64,000 bases of DNA from Methanococcoides vulcani (GCF_900111645.1 NZ_FOHQ01000004.1:124001-188000); one strand, 5' to 3'. Counted from the stretch's first letter, positions 54,949-63,943 are shown. Numbers and translations are program-made. Notes: generated by a model not told the origin, from the sequence alone.

Positions 54949-56174
54949 AGCAGAATACAAAACTAACATATTTGCTCTTATTAGTTTTTGCAGTTATCTT
55001 GGCAGGAACCGCTACTGCTGAATCATTTACTGCCGGGGAGATATGCGTAGAAGCACAGATACAGGAAATAAGCCCAAATCCGGTAGACATCGATGAAGAA
55101 TTCACCCTGGCTATTGATCTTGAGAGCTGTGGTTCTAAAGCTCCTGAAGATATTACCTTTGAAATAATCAGCATCCCTTCGGATATCATCGTTACAGAAG
55201 ATCTGGTCACTACAATTCCTAAATTATATTATAGTACAAGTGAAAGGCACCTGGTGTATCACATGAGGACAACTCCTGATGCTAATCCTGGTCCTCATAT
55301 CATAAAGATGAAGTTAACATATCCAAATATAAATCTTGAAACAACAAAATATTATGATATTGAAGTGAGGGTTACAGGTGAAGATGCAGAACCAAGAATA
55401 TCTTCTGTCGAGACTAATCCTGAATATATCTATGAGGGAGATACGGTTGACTTAAAATTGGGCATAGAGAACTTTGGTGAAGCTATTGCAAAATCCGTAT
55501 CGGTTAGTCTGGATCATGAGTTTGAAGGGATCAAGAACTCTACCATCGGAACTCTTGACATGAATGGCACCCAAACTGCATTGTTCAAGTTCAAAGCAGA
55601 CAGGTCCGGGGAGTTTGAGATACCTGTTATTATTTATTATGAAGATGATTTTGGCAAGCAAAAAGATGAATATGACATTAAGATAACCGTGCTTGACAAA
55701 AAAGGAAGTTTGAATCTTGCATCTGTGAAGGTCGCTCCTGTTCTTCCTTACATGGGTGATACTGTAGAATTGACCATGAGAGTTGAAAACTCTGGTGACA
55801 GGACAATAAATTCAATAAGGGTATATGCTGACCATCCGTTCAAAGGACTAAAAGAATCCTTTATAGGAACTCTTGATCCGAATGAAGACGGGCCTGCAGT
55901 GATCACTTTCATAGCTGATGAAGCAGGGGAATACGAGATCCCTGTGACCATAACGTATATTGATGATTTTGGAGAAGAACAGATCGAAACGAAGATCAAC
56001 ATTATTGTCCTGGAAAGTAATAGTGGAGCAGGAACAGTTGCAATCGTATTGATCGTCTTAGTGGTCATTGGAGGACTGATCTACAATAATTACAGAACAA
56101 AAAAGTCAAAGGATGAGATAATCAAGCAGTTAATGGAAGGCAGTGATAACTCTGCTGACAACAAAGAAGAATGA
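54945..56174 (+). CDS. COG1361-type extracellular CARDB-domain protein
   Basis: The 409-aa protein has a signal peptide (TYLLLLVFAVILAGTATAES, cleavage about 26), three immunoglobulin-like CARDB repeats (about 30-130, 150-255, 258-355, each with NxGE/D...I.SV.V...PF.G), a C-terminal membrane helix (GTVAIVLIVLVVIGGLIY) and a short cytoplasmic tail. It faces outward and is tied to an ABC transporter. Such proteins may deliver the substrate or anchor the complex. Confidence 0.88.
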   Translation: MKQNTKLTYLLLLVFAVILAGTATAESFTAGEICVEAQIQEISPNPVDIDEEFTLAIDLESCGSKAPEDITFEIISIPSDIIVTEDLVTTIPKLYYSTSERHLVYHMRTTPDANPGPHIIKMKLTYPNINLETTKYYDIEVRVTGEDAEPRISSVETNPEYIYEGDTVDLKLGIENFGEAIAKSVSVSLDHEFEGIKNSTIGTLDMNGTQTALFKFKADRSGEFEIPVIIYYEDDFGKQKDEYDIKITVLDKKGSLNLASVKVAPVLPYMGDTVELTMRVENSGDRTINSIRVYADHPFKGLKESFIGTLDPNEDGPAVITFIADEAGEYEIPVTITYIDDFGEEQIETKINIIVLESNSGAGTVAIVLIVLVVIGGLIYNNYRTKKSKDEIIKQLMEGSDNSADNKEE

Positions 56175-56186
56175 GAGGTCTCCAAT

Positions 56187-57398
56187 ATGATCAACGATAT
56201 CAGGGTTGGAGCTCTCATTGCATCAAGCAGTATAAAAAGAGGGAACAAAAAAACACTAATGTTCATAGTTTTTGTTCTCTCGCTCATTTTTATGAACTTA
56301 GTGTTCCTCCCATCAATGATAGGGGGAATGATGGTTCTATTTACTGGATATATGCAGGACTACCCTTTCGGGGATGTTGTCATTGAACCATCAGGCGATA
56401 ACACCTACATCAACAATGCTGATAGCGTCTTGCAGAAGGTAAGGGCTGTCGAAGGAGTAAGGGCCGCAACAAAGAGATTGGATGTGGGGGCATCGATCGA
56501 GCATAAACAGAATGTTGTGGGAGTAACTGTAACGGGTTTGCTTCCCACGGAAGAGTATGAAATTTCGCGATACCCGTATATTATCAGTGAAGGGGATTTT
56601 TTAGGGGATCTTTCCCGGGATGAGATCATCATTGGTGCTGCAATCGCAGGCACAAGTCCAGTTTTTGGAGAAATATATGATGACCTGGGTGAAGTTAGGG
56701 CAGGATCGCTTGTTGAAGTAACATACAGCAATGGCGTAAAAAGGACCTATAAGGTCAAAGGCATCATGGAAGGAACATTTGAACTTGTTGACCTTAATGC
56801 TCTGGTTCACTACAAAGAGATCGAAGATGTGTATGGTCTGGAAGGGAGCAAAGCTACCAGTGTGGTTGTGAGGGTTGACAAGCAGGGGACTGAAGAACAG
56901 GTTCAGGATAAAATCAGAGAAGCCGGGGTGAATGAGCAGGTCTTCACATGGGCTGATAAATCAGAGACCCTCATAAAGCAGGCAATGCAAAGTATGGGGG
57001 CAATAGATGCCATGTCAAAGTTTGTGAGCCTGATCGTGGGTGCAGCACTGATCCTCATCATAATCTATATCAACGTGCTTCACAGGAAAAAAGAGATAGG
57101 TATTTTAAAAGCAGTAGGCATTACCCCAAGATCAATAGTGTTGTCCTATGCGTTCCTTAGCATGTTCTATGTTTCCTTAGGGATACTTGCAGGATTGGTT
57201 TTATACCTCTCACTTATGCTTTACTTCCAGGCAAATCCGGTAATATTTTACGAAACCATGGAAATTAGGCCCGTGATAGATCCTATGCTGCTGATCCAGA
57301 GCATGGTTACCATGCTTACACTATCAGTGATAGCCGGCACACTTCCTGCATGGAGTGTATCAAAGGAGAGCATACTCAAAGCCATATGGGGTCGATAA
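56187..57398 (+). CDS. MacB/FtsX-type ABC transporter permease
   Basis: The 403-aa protein has an N-terminal membrane helix (LMFIVFVLSLIFMNLVFLP, about 27-45), a large extracellular MacB-PCD domain (about 60-270) and three C-terminal helices of the FtsX fold (LIVGAALILIIIYINVLHRK-KEIGILKAVG). This architecture couples ATP hydrolysis to periplasmic work, such as lipoprotein or peptide extraction. It follows the COG1361 gene and precedes its ATPase by 3 nt. Confidence 0.92.
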   Translation: MINDIRVGALIASSSIKRGNKKTLMFIVFVLSLIFMNLVFLPSMIGGMMVLFTGYMQDYPFGDVVIEPSGDNTYINNADSVLQKVRAVEGVRAATKRLDVGASIEHKQNVVGVTVTGLLPTEEYEISRYPYIISEGDFLGDLSRDEIIIGAAIAGTSPVFGEIYDDLGEVRAGSLVEVTYSNGVKRTYKVKGIMEGTFELVDLNALVHYKEIEDVYGLEGSKATSVVVRVDKQGTEEQVQDKIREAGVNEQVFTWADKSETLIKQAMQSMGAIDAMSKFVSLIVGAALILIIIYINVLHRKKEIGILKAVGITPRSIVLSYAFLSMFYVSLGILAGLVLYLSLMLYFQANPVIFYETMEIRPVIDPMLLIQSMVTMLTLSVIAGTLPAWSVSKESILKAIWGR

Positions 57399-57401
57399 AA
57401 A

Positions 57402-58103
57402 ATGATCATAGTGAAAAACCTGAAAAGATATTATGGGACAGGGGAAACTGCTGTCAAGGCTCTCAGGGGTGTTTCATTTGAAATAAAGAAAGGGGAATTT
57501 GTAGCGATAGTAGGTGCGTCCGGTAGTGGAAAAACGACTCTGCTAAGGATATTGGCATTATTGGACGACGCAACAGAAGGGGAATATACCATTCGGGGAT
57601 TACAGGTTTCCAGCTTGCCTGAAGCAGAAAGGAGTTATTATAGGCTGACGCAGGTTGGTTATATATTCCAGGATTATGCACTCATAAATGAAATGAGCGC
57701 TGCGGAAAATGTTTACGTGCTTTCCATGATGGAAGGAAAATCAAAAAAGGAATCTTATGAGACTGCTCTTGAAGCATTAGATAGGGTTGGTTTAAAAGGA
57801 AAACATAACAGGATTCCTGATGAATTATCTGGTGGGGAAAAGCAGAGAGTGGCAATCGCAAGAGCCATAGCAAAAAAGCCGGACATATTGTTTGCTGACG
57901 AGCCGTGTGCAAACCTGGATACTACCAACTCAAGACAGGTGCTGGATGTGTTCAAAGAGCTGAATGAAAAATATGGCCAGACAATTGTAATGGTAACACA
58001 TGAATCATGGCATATTGAGTATGTTGACAGGGTGATTACCCTCGAAGATGGTATTTTAATTAGCGATGAGAGAATAAACGAAAAAGAGGTGAATAAAAAA
58101 TAA
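57402..58103 (+). CDS. LolD/MacB-type ABC transporter ATPase
   Basis: The 233-aa ATPase has Walker A GASGSGKTT (about 36-44), Q-loop YIFQDYALINEM, signature LSGGEKQRVAIARA, Walker B ILFADEP and the switch His in MVTHE. It powers the MacB-type permease upstream. The start is 3 nt after the permease stop, so the two are coupled. Confidence 0.95.
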   Translation: MIIVKNLKRYYGTGETAVKALRGVSFEIKKGEFVAIVGASGSGKTTLLRILALLDDATEGEYTIRGLQVSSLPEAERSYYRLTQVGYIFQDYALINEMSAAENVYVLSMMEGKSKKESYETALEALDRVGLKGKHNRIPDELSGGEKQRVAIARAIAKKPDILFADEPCANLDTTNSRQVLDVFKELNEKYGQTIVMVTHESWHIEYVDRVITLEDGILISDERINEKEVNKK

Positions 58104-58200
58104 ATCCTAAAGAACCTCTTTCATTTTATAAAAATTTAAATTTTTGTTAATATCATTTTTTCTGGCAACCGTATGAAATATGGTTTACTTCACGAAAAGA

Positions 58201-58209
58201 CTTATATAA
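58201..58209 (+). promoter_or_regulatory. TATA-like element of the TRAM gene
   Basis: CTTATATAA lies about 155 nt before the start at 58364, implying a leader of about 130 nt. Long leaders are a feature of cold-responsive genes in this lineage. No further evidence. Confidence 0.45.
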
Positions 58210-58363
58210 CATCATTACTTGGTAGGAGTGCTTTTAGAGGCAAAAACTAATTTAATAAATTATAGGTCTAGATGGTATTTCCTTAACTGTATTTACTGTT
58301 TTTTCGTATGTTTACTAGAGTCTGTTTATTATCTTTTTAAGCACTTTAAAGGAAGTGAAATAT

Positions 58364-58567
58364 TTGTTCAACAACATGGAATCAACTGCTCCAGTAGAAG
58401 CTGGCGAAACATACGACGTAACAATTGAAGATACCGCAAGAGAAGGCGATGGAATCGCTAGAGTAAGCGGTTTTGTGATCTTTGTCCCAAGCACAAAAGT
58501 TGGCGATGAAGTAACAATCAAAGTTACCAAAGTAATGAGAAAATTCGCATTTGGCGAACTCGTTTAA
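58364..58567 (+). CDS. TRAM-domain RNA-binding protein
   Basis: The 67-aa protein is a single TRAM domain (VEAGETYDVTIEDTAREGDG to KVGDEVTIKVTKVMRKFAF). In Methanococcoides such proteins bind RNA and behave as cold-responsive RNA chaperones. A TTG start at 58364 (MFNNMESTAP) is preferred because AAAGGAAGTG lies 8-10 nt upstream and relatives begin MF. GTG 58355 and ATG 58376 are alternatives. Confidence 0.9.
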   Translation: MFNNMESTAPVEAGETYDVTIEDTAREGDGIARVSGFVIFVPSTKVGDEVTIKVTKVMRKFAFGELV

Positions 58568-58959
58568 TTACTCTAATTAATTAAACACGTTTGGAATTTC
58601 AAGTTTTTGATCTTCCATTCTTATTTTTCTTACATTTTTATTATTTTTATCTGGACATTTTGTCCTGTTAAACATTTACTTATCAGAATCAACAAGCAAA
58701 AAGTGATCGATCATTTACTCATGAGGGAGATACAAGTATACATATGGTAACTTTTAATGATCGGACCTATAGAATCTGCTTTGTGATTCCTGTTTGATAT
58801 TATTAAAAGTGTTCAATAATATTATCATTAAATTCATAGGCCTTTACTGTGCGCAATTAACTGTAAGGGTTTACCCATAAATCAGCATGATCTTTTCTTA
58901 TCAGATAAGATGAGTCGGATCAATTTCCAACGAGTTTTAACTTTAACCCGAGGTATAAC
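58568..58959 (+). promoter_or_regulatory. Long upstream region of the DEAD-box helicase gene
   Basis: No gene in 390 AT-rich nt. TATA-like AAATTCATA near 58830 would give a leader of about 110 nt, similar to the cold-induced helicase mRNA reported in Methanococcoides burtonii. An AAGATGAG-rich stretch precedes the start. Confidence 0.4.
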
Positions 58960-60387
58960 GTGTCATTTGATAATCTAAATTTAATATTCCCGCTTCAGCG
59001 GGCATTGTCCGAGGAAGGATATACTACACCTACTCCTATACAGCAACTATCCATACCCCATCTGTTGAATGGCAGGGATATGATAGGTATCGCTCAGACA
59101 GGTACAGGCAAGACAGCTGCATTCATATTGCCAATTCTTCATAATATGTCTGCATCCTACAAGGCGCCACGTCCGAGATTTCCACGAGTGCTCGTGCTTG
59201 CACCCACAAGGGAGCTTGCAGCACAGATCGGGGATAGTTTTGCCACGTATGGCAAATTCACCCGTTTCAAGCATACAGTGATATTCGGAGGTGTTGGTCA
59301 GACACCACAGGTAAGAGCTCTTTCAAAGGGTGTAGATTCCCTTGTAGCAACTCCTGGCAGACTCTTGGACCTGATACAGCAGGGACATGTCAACCTTTCA
59401 AATGTGGAATATTTTGTACTTGATGAAGCTGACAGGATGCTTGACATGGGCTTTCTCAATGATGTGTACAAAGTTGTTGGCATGCTGCCAAAAAAGCGTC
59501 AGTCACTTTTCTTTTCAGCTACCATGTCCCCGGAGATATCCACGCTTGCCAGAAAACTGCTAACGAATCCTGCGCATGTAGAGGTTACCCCGCAGGCAAC
59601 AACTGTTGAACGCATAGACCAGTTCATCTTTTTCACGGATTCAGAGGACAAGAACGAATTACTTTTGCACTTACTAAGGGGCAAGCATCTGGAGTGTGTT
59701 CTCATATTCACACGTACAAAGCACCGTGCTAACAAGGTCACTGAGATGCTTAACAAGAACAATGTCCCTGCCGGTGCTATTCATGGCAACAAGTCCCAGA
59801 CCCACCGTACAAAAACACTTCAGAGCTTCAAGTCCGGACAACTGCGTGTACTGGTTGCAACAGACATAGCTGCCCGTGGAATCGATATCGAGGACATATC
59901 ACATGTAATAAACTATGACCTGCCGAATATCCCTGAGAGCTATGTGCACCGTATAGGACGTACAGCAAGAGCAGGAGCTGACGGAACAGCATACTCTTTC
60001 TGCGCAGCCGATGAGCGTGACTTCCTTCGTGATATCGAAGAACTCACCAATATGGAGATCGAGGTCGCTGAACACAATTATCATTCTGAAAAGGCGAAGA
60101 ATGCCACCGGTGATGCAGCAAAGCCAGCTCCAAAACAACAGAGGGGACGAAAGGGAAGTACCGGAGCTAAAGGCAGAGGCAGAGGCAAAAAGGGAGAAGG
60201 TAAAGCTAAAAAAGGAGATAGCAAAGCTAAAAAAGGAAATGTCAAGGCTAAAAAGGTAGAAAGCAAAGCTGGGCGATCAGAAAATCCCAATAGAGGCCAG
60301 GGTAGGAATCAGACAAAGAAAAAGTCTGGTCAAAACCCAAATAGAAGCTCTGGTCGGAATTCAGGTAAGCCCAGAAACCAGCAGTAA
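58960..60387 (+). CDS. deaD: DEAD-box RNA helicase with basic C-terminal tail
   Basis: The 475-aa helicase has the Q motif, motif I AQTGTGKT, PTRELA, TPGRL, DEAD (VLDEADRM), SAT and HRIGRTARA. Its C-terminus (about 375-475) is a Lys/Gly/Arg/Asn-rich disordered tail made of repeats like KGEGKAKKGDSKAKKGNVKA. It unwinds structured RNA. The GTG at 58960 gives MSFDNL. The close TRAM gene suggests a joint RNA-maintenance job in the cold. Confidence 0.95.
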   Translation: MSFDNLNLIFPLQRALSEEGYTTPTPIQQLSIPHLLNGRDMIGIAQTGTGKTAAFILPILHNMSASYKAPRPRFPRVLVLAPTRELAAQIGDSFATYGKFTRFKHTVIFGGVGQTPQVRALSKGVDSLVATPGRLLDLIQQGHVNLSNVEYFVLDEADRMLDMGFLNDVYKVVGMLPKKRQSLFFSATMSPEISTLARKLLTNPAHVEVTPQATTVERIDQFIFFTDSEDKNELLLHLLRGKHLECVLIFTRTKHRANKVTEMLNKNNVPAGAIHGNKSQTHRTKTLQSFKSGQLRVLVATDIAARGIDIEDISHVINYDLPNIPESYVHRIGRTARAGADGTAYSFCAADERDFLRDIEELTNMEIEVAEHNYHSEKAKNATGDAAKPAPKQQRGRKGSTGAKGRGRGKKGEGKAKKGDSKAKKGNVKAKKVESKAGRSENPNRGQGRNQTKKKSGQNPNRSSGRNSGKPRNQQ

Positions 60388-60410
60388 TTGAGCATTTTCT
60401 TTCGTCAGGT

Positions 60411-60428
60411 CCATGAATCAATTCATGG
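60411..60428. repeat. Perfect inverted repeat after the helicase gene
   Basis: CCATGAAT-CA-ATTCATGG lies 24 nt after the helicase stop. No T-run follows, so whether it terminates transcription is unclear. Confidence 0.5.
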
Positions 60429-60514
60429 GCCGAAACTGCTATTATTTGCTACTGACCTTACACCCGCCTAATACCAAAGGCTTCGGCTTTATCTGAAAAA
60501 TGAAAGTGATCTAA

Positions 60515-60871
60515 ATGAAGCGTATCATTCAGTTCGCCATAATTCTTGCTATATGCTTTATGGGTGATCTCATCCATAATTTCTTTAATCTTTCCATTCC
60601 TGGAAGTGTGCTGGGAATGCTGCTATTACTGGCCCTTTTACTAACTGGTATCCTCAAGCTATCCATGATAGAAGATGTAAGCAACTTCCTGCTGAAGCAT
60701 CTTTCATTTTTTTTCATACCGGCGGCTGTGGGGCTGATTACCTGTTTCTCCATACTTGAAGGAAAATGGACTGCCCTGTTGTTCATATCCGTAGTCTCGA
60801 CCATCATCATTGTAGTAGTGACCGGCATAACAGTACAGATTCTGATGAAAAGGAGGCAATCCTTTGAGTGA
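60515..60871 (+). CDS. lrgA: LrgA/CidA family membrane protein
   Basis: The 118-aa protein has four membrane helices and the LrgA pattern GDLIHNFFNLSIPGSVLGML. In bacteria LrgA/CidA are holin-like proteins later linked to small-acid transport. An overlap of 8 nt with lrgB confirms the pair. Confidence 0.9.
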   Translation: MKRIIQFAIILAICFMGDLIHNFFNLSIPGSVLGMLLLLALLLTGILKLSMIEDVSNFLLKHLSFFFIPAAVGLITCFSILEGKWTALLFISVVSTIIIVVVTGITVQILMKRRQSFE

Positions 60872-61568
60872 ACTTATTTCTTCTCTGGTGAGATCTCCGA
60901 TCTTTGGCATAGGGATATCTCTATTAACATTCTATGCAGGTAGCTTGCTCTACAAGAAGACAGGTTCTCCCCTACTAAACCCTCTTGTGCTGAGCATGCT
61001 GGTGATAATGGCTTTTCTACTAAGCTTTCATATCACCTTTGATGATTACAACAGGGGAGGACAGTTCATATCTTTCTTCCTTGGGCCTGCTACGGTCATC
61101 CTGGCTGTGCCTCTGTATAAGAAAATTAGTATTTTTAAGGAGAATGTCATTCCAATTCTTGTAGGGATAATTGTAGGCTCGACAGCAGGTATTGTGAGCA
61201 TAATCGTCATGTGCAAGATGTTCGGGCTTGATCATCTACTAAGCATCTCCATGATTCCCAAATCTGTTACAACGCCCATCGGAATCGAGATATCGAACCA
61301 GCTTGGTGGTATACCATCCATAACTGTTGCAGGCATCATCTTCACAGGAATAGCAGGCATTCTGCTGGGTCCTCTGATCTGCAAGTTGTTCAGAATAGAA
61401 GACAAGGTAGCGATCGGAATTGCCATAGGAACCTCGTCCCATGCCCTCGGCACGACCAAGGCAGTTGAGATGGGAGAGGCCGAGGGAGCCATGAGTGGGC
61501 TTGCGATAGGCATTGCCGGATTGGTGACGGTGTTCCTTGCTCCGATACTGGCTAAGATCCTGCTGTGA
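60864..61568 (+). CDS. lrgB: LrgB family membrane protein
   Basis: The 234-aa protein has about seven membrane helices and the LrgB motifs SMIPKSVTTPIGIEISNQLG and GTSSHALGTTKAVEMGEAEG. It works with LrgA; pyruvate or glycolate transport has been proposed for such pairs in other organisms. The TTG start at 60864 follows AGGAGG about 8 nt upstream. Confidence 0.92.
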   Translation: MSELISSLVRSPIFGIGISLLTFYAGSLLYKKTGSPLLNPLVLSMLVIMAFLLSFHITFDDYNRGGQFISFFLGPATVILAVPLYKKISIFKENVIPILVGIIVGSTAGIVSIIVMCKMFGLDHLLSISMIPKSVTTPIGIEISNQLGGIPSITVAGIIFTGIAGILLGPLICKLFRIEDKVAIGIAIGTSSHALGTTKAVEMGEAEGAMSGLAIGIAGLVTVFLAPILAKILL

Positions 61569-61573
61569 AATAA

Positions 61574-61801
61574 GTTAGTAGCTTTCCAATAATTCCAGCA
61601 ATAATAATTGCTATTACTTCCCTGGTCGGATCCGTTTTTTATGGGCATGGCATGAACTCTGACTTCGGCATTGGATCGATAATAATATTCCCTATCCTCT
61701 ACGGCATCATAGGACTTATCTTAGGTATCATCATGGCAGCCATATACAATTTTGTAGCTGGTATCACAGGTGGTTTGGAGATTGAGGTCGAGAACGATTA
61801 A
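61574..61801 (+). pseudogene. Small membrane protein, N-terminally truncated
   Basis: The open frame right after lrgB reads PILYGIIGLILGIIMAAIYN followed by FVAGITGGLEIEVEND. This resembles the second helix and tail of a small membrane protein family common in archaea. There is no start codon before the first helix (the earliest ATG is at about 61647) and the N-terminal part is missing. It is a remnant joined to the lrgB end. Confidence 0.6.
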
Positions 61802-61815
61802 TGATCAATATTGCT

Positions 61816-61837
61816 AACAAAATACAAATGCTGTCTA
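61816..61837 (+). repeat. Dispersed repeat R2, copy B
   Basis: The 19-bp core ACAAAATACAAATGCTGTC lies about 30 nt past the stop of the histidine kinase gene. It matches copy C at 63099-63120 (one change, same orientation) and copy A at 52789-52806. Reverse reading gives SRQHLYFV. Confidence 0.75.
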
Positions 61838-61867
61838 CTAAAGCAGTTGCATTCGAGCTAATATTAA

Positions 61868-62965
61868 TCAACTGGATGTATTTTCGAAATTTGTTGGTAT
61901 ACTAAACCCGAAGGTACTTCCTTTTCCAACTTCACTTTCTACCCAAACCTCACCACCATGCATCTCTACAAAATATTTCACAAGAGCAAGACCTAGGCCT
62001 GTGCCACTATATTCCTTTGAGAGTGATGAATCCACCTGACTAAAAGGATTGAACAGTTTCTCCTGATCATTTGATGAGATGCCTAAACCGGTGTCTTCTA
62101 CAAAAATAGAGGTCTGCTCATTCGATGTGTTCACTCCTATTGTCACAGATCCTCCCTTATCGGTAAACTTAATAGCATTGTTTACAAGGTTATAGAGAAT
62201 CTGCCTGAATTTTACTGAGTCCGCCACTATTAGGGGATTTTCGATATTGAAACTACATTTCAGTTCGATGTCCTTCTTTTTTGCAAGAGGCACCATTGTC
62301 GCTTTTATTTCATTGATGACGTCGTGAATAGCAAACTTTTCAGGGAAAAGTTCCATCTTACCAGCTTCGATCTTTGATAGATCCAGCATATCATTGATCA
62401 GTTCTAAAAGATGCTTACCACTTTTATTAACATTATGTAGATAGCGTTTCTGAATTTCATTCAAGGCACCAAAGTCCTCACTACAAAGTATATCCGAGAA
62501 TCCGATGATTGAATTGAGAGGGGTTCTTAGTTCATGGCTCATATTTGTGAGAAATTCCGATTTGGCCCAGTTAGCAGCCTCCGCAGCAAGTTTGGAATTG
62601 AGCATTGCTTCTTCTGCTTTCTTGCGGTCGGTTATATTTCTGACAACGGCTAGAATTGCAGGACTTCCTTTGTATTCGATTGGACGAATATTAAGTTCAA
62701 TTGGTACTAAAGAACCGTCTTTGCATCTGCACATAGTTTCGACAATTCCGCCTCCCTGATTCAATTTTCCAAACATTTGCTCATGTAATTTTTCTCTAAA
62801 TTCCGGGGGTGTTATATCCATTCCCGTCATTTGTAGTAATTCATCCTTTTGATATCCCAAATCATCACAAGTAATCTGGTTTACTTCCAAAAAACGTCCT
62901 TCAAGATCATAGATAAGAATTCCATCGTTTACGGAATTAAAAATAGTTTCAAAAAGTTTCTCCAT
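61868..62965 (-). CDS. PAS sensor histidine kinase
   Basis: The 365-aa soluble kinase has a PAS domain (about 5-115, DGILIYDLEGRFLEVNQITC, PAC about 80-125), HisKA with KSEFLTNMSHELRTPLNSII (phospho-His about 147) and HATPase motifs LVNNAIKFTD, VEDTGLGI and GTGLGLALV. No response regulator lies nearby. It is bracketed by direct copies B and C of repeat R2. The ATG at 62965 has no strong ribosome binding site. Confidence 0.92.
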   Translation of the reverse strand: MEKLFETIFNSVNDGILIYDLEGRFLEVNQITCDDLGYQKDELLQMTGMDITPPEFREKLHEQMFGKLNQGGGIVETMCRCKDGSLVPIELNIRPIEYKGSPAILAVVRNITDRKKAEEAMLNSKLAAEAANWAKSEFLTNMSHELRTPLNSIIGFSDILCSEDFGALNEIQKRYLHNVNKSGKHLLELINDMLDLSKIEAGKMELFPEKFAIHDVINEIKATMVPLAKKKDIELKCSFNIENPLIVADSVKFRQILYNLVNNAIKFTDKGGSVTIGVNTSNEQTSIFVEDTGLGISSNDQEKLFNPFSQVDSSLSKEYSGTGLGLALVKYFVEMHGGEVWVESEVGKGSTFGFSIPTNFENTSS

Positions 62966-63045
62966 TTATTCCCACCAGCACATAAGACTAAAACAAATTT
63001 CCAATAAAGTATCTATATCAGTAAATATATAGATTTCCTAAAAGC

Positions 63046-63063
63046 GCTCTGTAGAAATCCTCT
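63046..63063 (-). repeat. Dispersed repeat R1, copy 3 (inverted)
   Basis: GCTCTGTAGAAATCCTCT is the reverse complement of the R1 core at 32787 and 34867; on the minus strand the GAATTTAGG half precedes it (63065-63074). It lies 80 nt upstream of the PAS kinase start. Confidence 0.8.
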
Positions 63064-63098
63064 TTCCTAAATTCGAACTTTAAAATATTTCACGCTTT

Positions 63099-63120
63099 TA
63101 CAAAATACAAGTGCTGTCTA
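63099..63120 (+). repeat. Dispersed repeat R2, copy C
   Basis: Core ACAAAATACAAGTGCTGTC. On the minus strand it reads DRQHLYFVKA then a stop, the same tail as the fragment at 52780. It lies about 135 nt upstream of the PAS kinase start. Confidence 0.75.
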
Positions 63121-63337
63121 TCGTGCTTTGCATTACATGAAGCAATTGAAAACGTTTTGCAGTTTAAGATCAGACCTTAGAGGGTAAATATACCAAAAGT
63201 CCATTCGATTGGAATAGTTCGATTTATGGTAATCTATCGGGAGTGTCATTTTCACGTAGTAAATTAAGAAGAAGGAAATCCCAAGATTAAAAAGAGTTTG
63301 ATCAACTACGATCTTTAATTGTGGAGGTAATGATACT

Positions 63338-63474
63338 ATGACAGAAGAAAATAATCAAGATCTAGGGCTGAATTGGAGGACGGGCGAATATACGATTCCG
63401 ATACACCTGTGACTGACAAGGATAGGAAAGCAGCACAGGCTTTGTGGGATGAGCTTACAGGGGACCAGGAATAA
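63338..63474 (+). pseudogene. Short frameshifted gene
   Basis: An ATG at 63338 follows GGAGG (10 nt) and opens MTEENNQDLG. The likely continuation lies in another frame from about 63370 (ELEDGRIYDSDTPVTDK, then RKAAQALWDELTGDQE) to the TAA at 63472-63474. One base is gained or lost between the two. The joined product would be about 45 aa, acidic, of unknown function. Confidence 0.5.
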
Positions 63475-63588
63475 GGCCACAATGATCCAAGGGGACAACG
63501 ACCACATCACCGTGTGGGTAAAAATAGGCATACCTAGGTAATACTCAATGCTGCAAAATACTACAAAAAAACAAATACTCAAAAAAGA

Positions 63589-63606
63589 AGGATGCCACAC
63601 CATCCT
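63589..63606 (-). terminator. Hairpin terminator of the winged-helix gene
   Basis: AGGATG-CCACAC-CATCCT; on the minus strand it is followed by TTCTTTTTT. It lies 20 nt after the winged-helix gene stop. Confidence 0.75.
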
Positions 63607-63625
63607 CCTTCCATCAATCGCTTCT

Positions 63626-63943
63626 TCAGGATTCCCTGTGGTGCTCGGTTGCTGACAGCAGGTCAATGCCGGCGTCAGTGAGCCTGTAGATGTCTTCTTT
63701 GATCACTACGATATTGGCATTTTTCAGGAAATCCATGTGATACTTGAAGGCGTTATCGTCAACCTCTACCTCTTTCTTGAGTTGTTCTTCCGGTTTCCCG
63801 AAAACTCCTATGGCGCCGACCATCTTCCTTCTTATGGGGTGGGATGCGGCTTTGTCAAGCATTTCATGCTCTTTCTTTACCCTTTCTCCTTCTGAAGGTT
63901 TCTGCATTATCAGATCATCAAGTTCATCGTAATCGTCTTCCAT
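63626..63943 (-). CDS. Small winged-helix DNA-binding protein
   Basis: The 105-aa protein has an acidic start (MEDDYDELDDLIM) and an ArsR-like winged helix (DKAASHPIRRKMVGAIGVFG, NAFKYHMDFLKNANIVVIKE as recognition helix, DIYRLTDAGIDLLS as wing). It probably regulates transcription. AGAGGTGAAA precedes the start. A degraded duplicate of its 3' end and terminator is at 53013-53145. Confidence 0.8.
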   Translation of the reverse strand: MEDDYDELDDLIMQKPSEGERVKKEHEMLDKAASHPIRRKMVGAIGVFGKPEEQLKKEVEVDDNAFKYHMDFLKNANIVVIKEDIYRLTDAGIDLLSATEHHRES

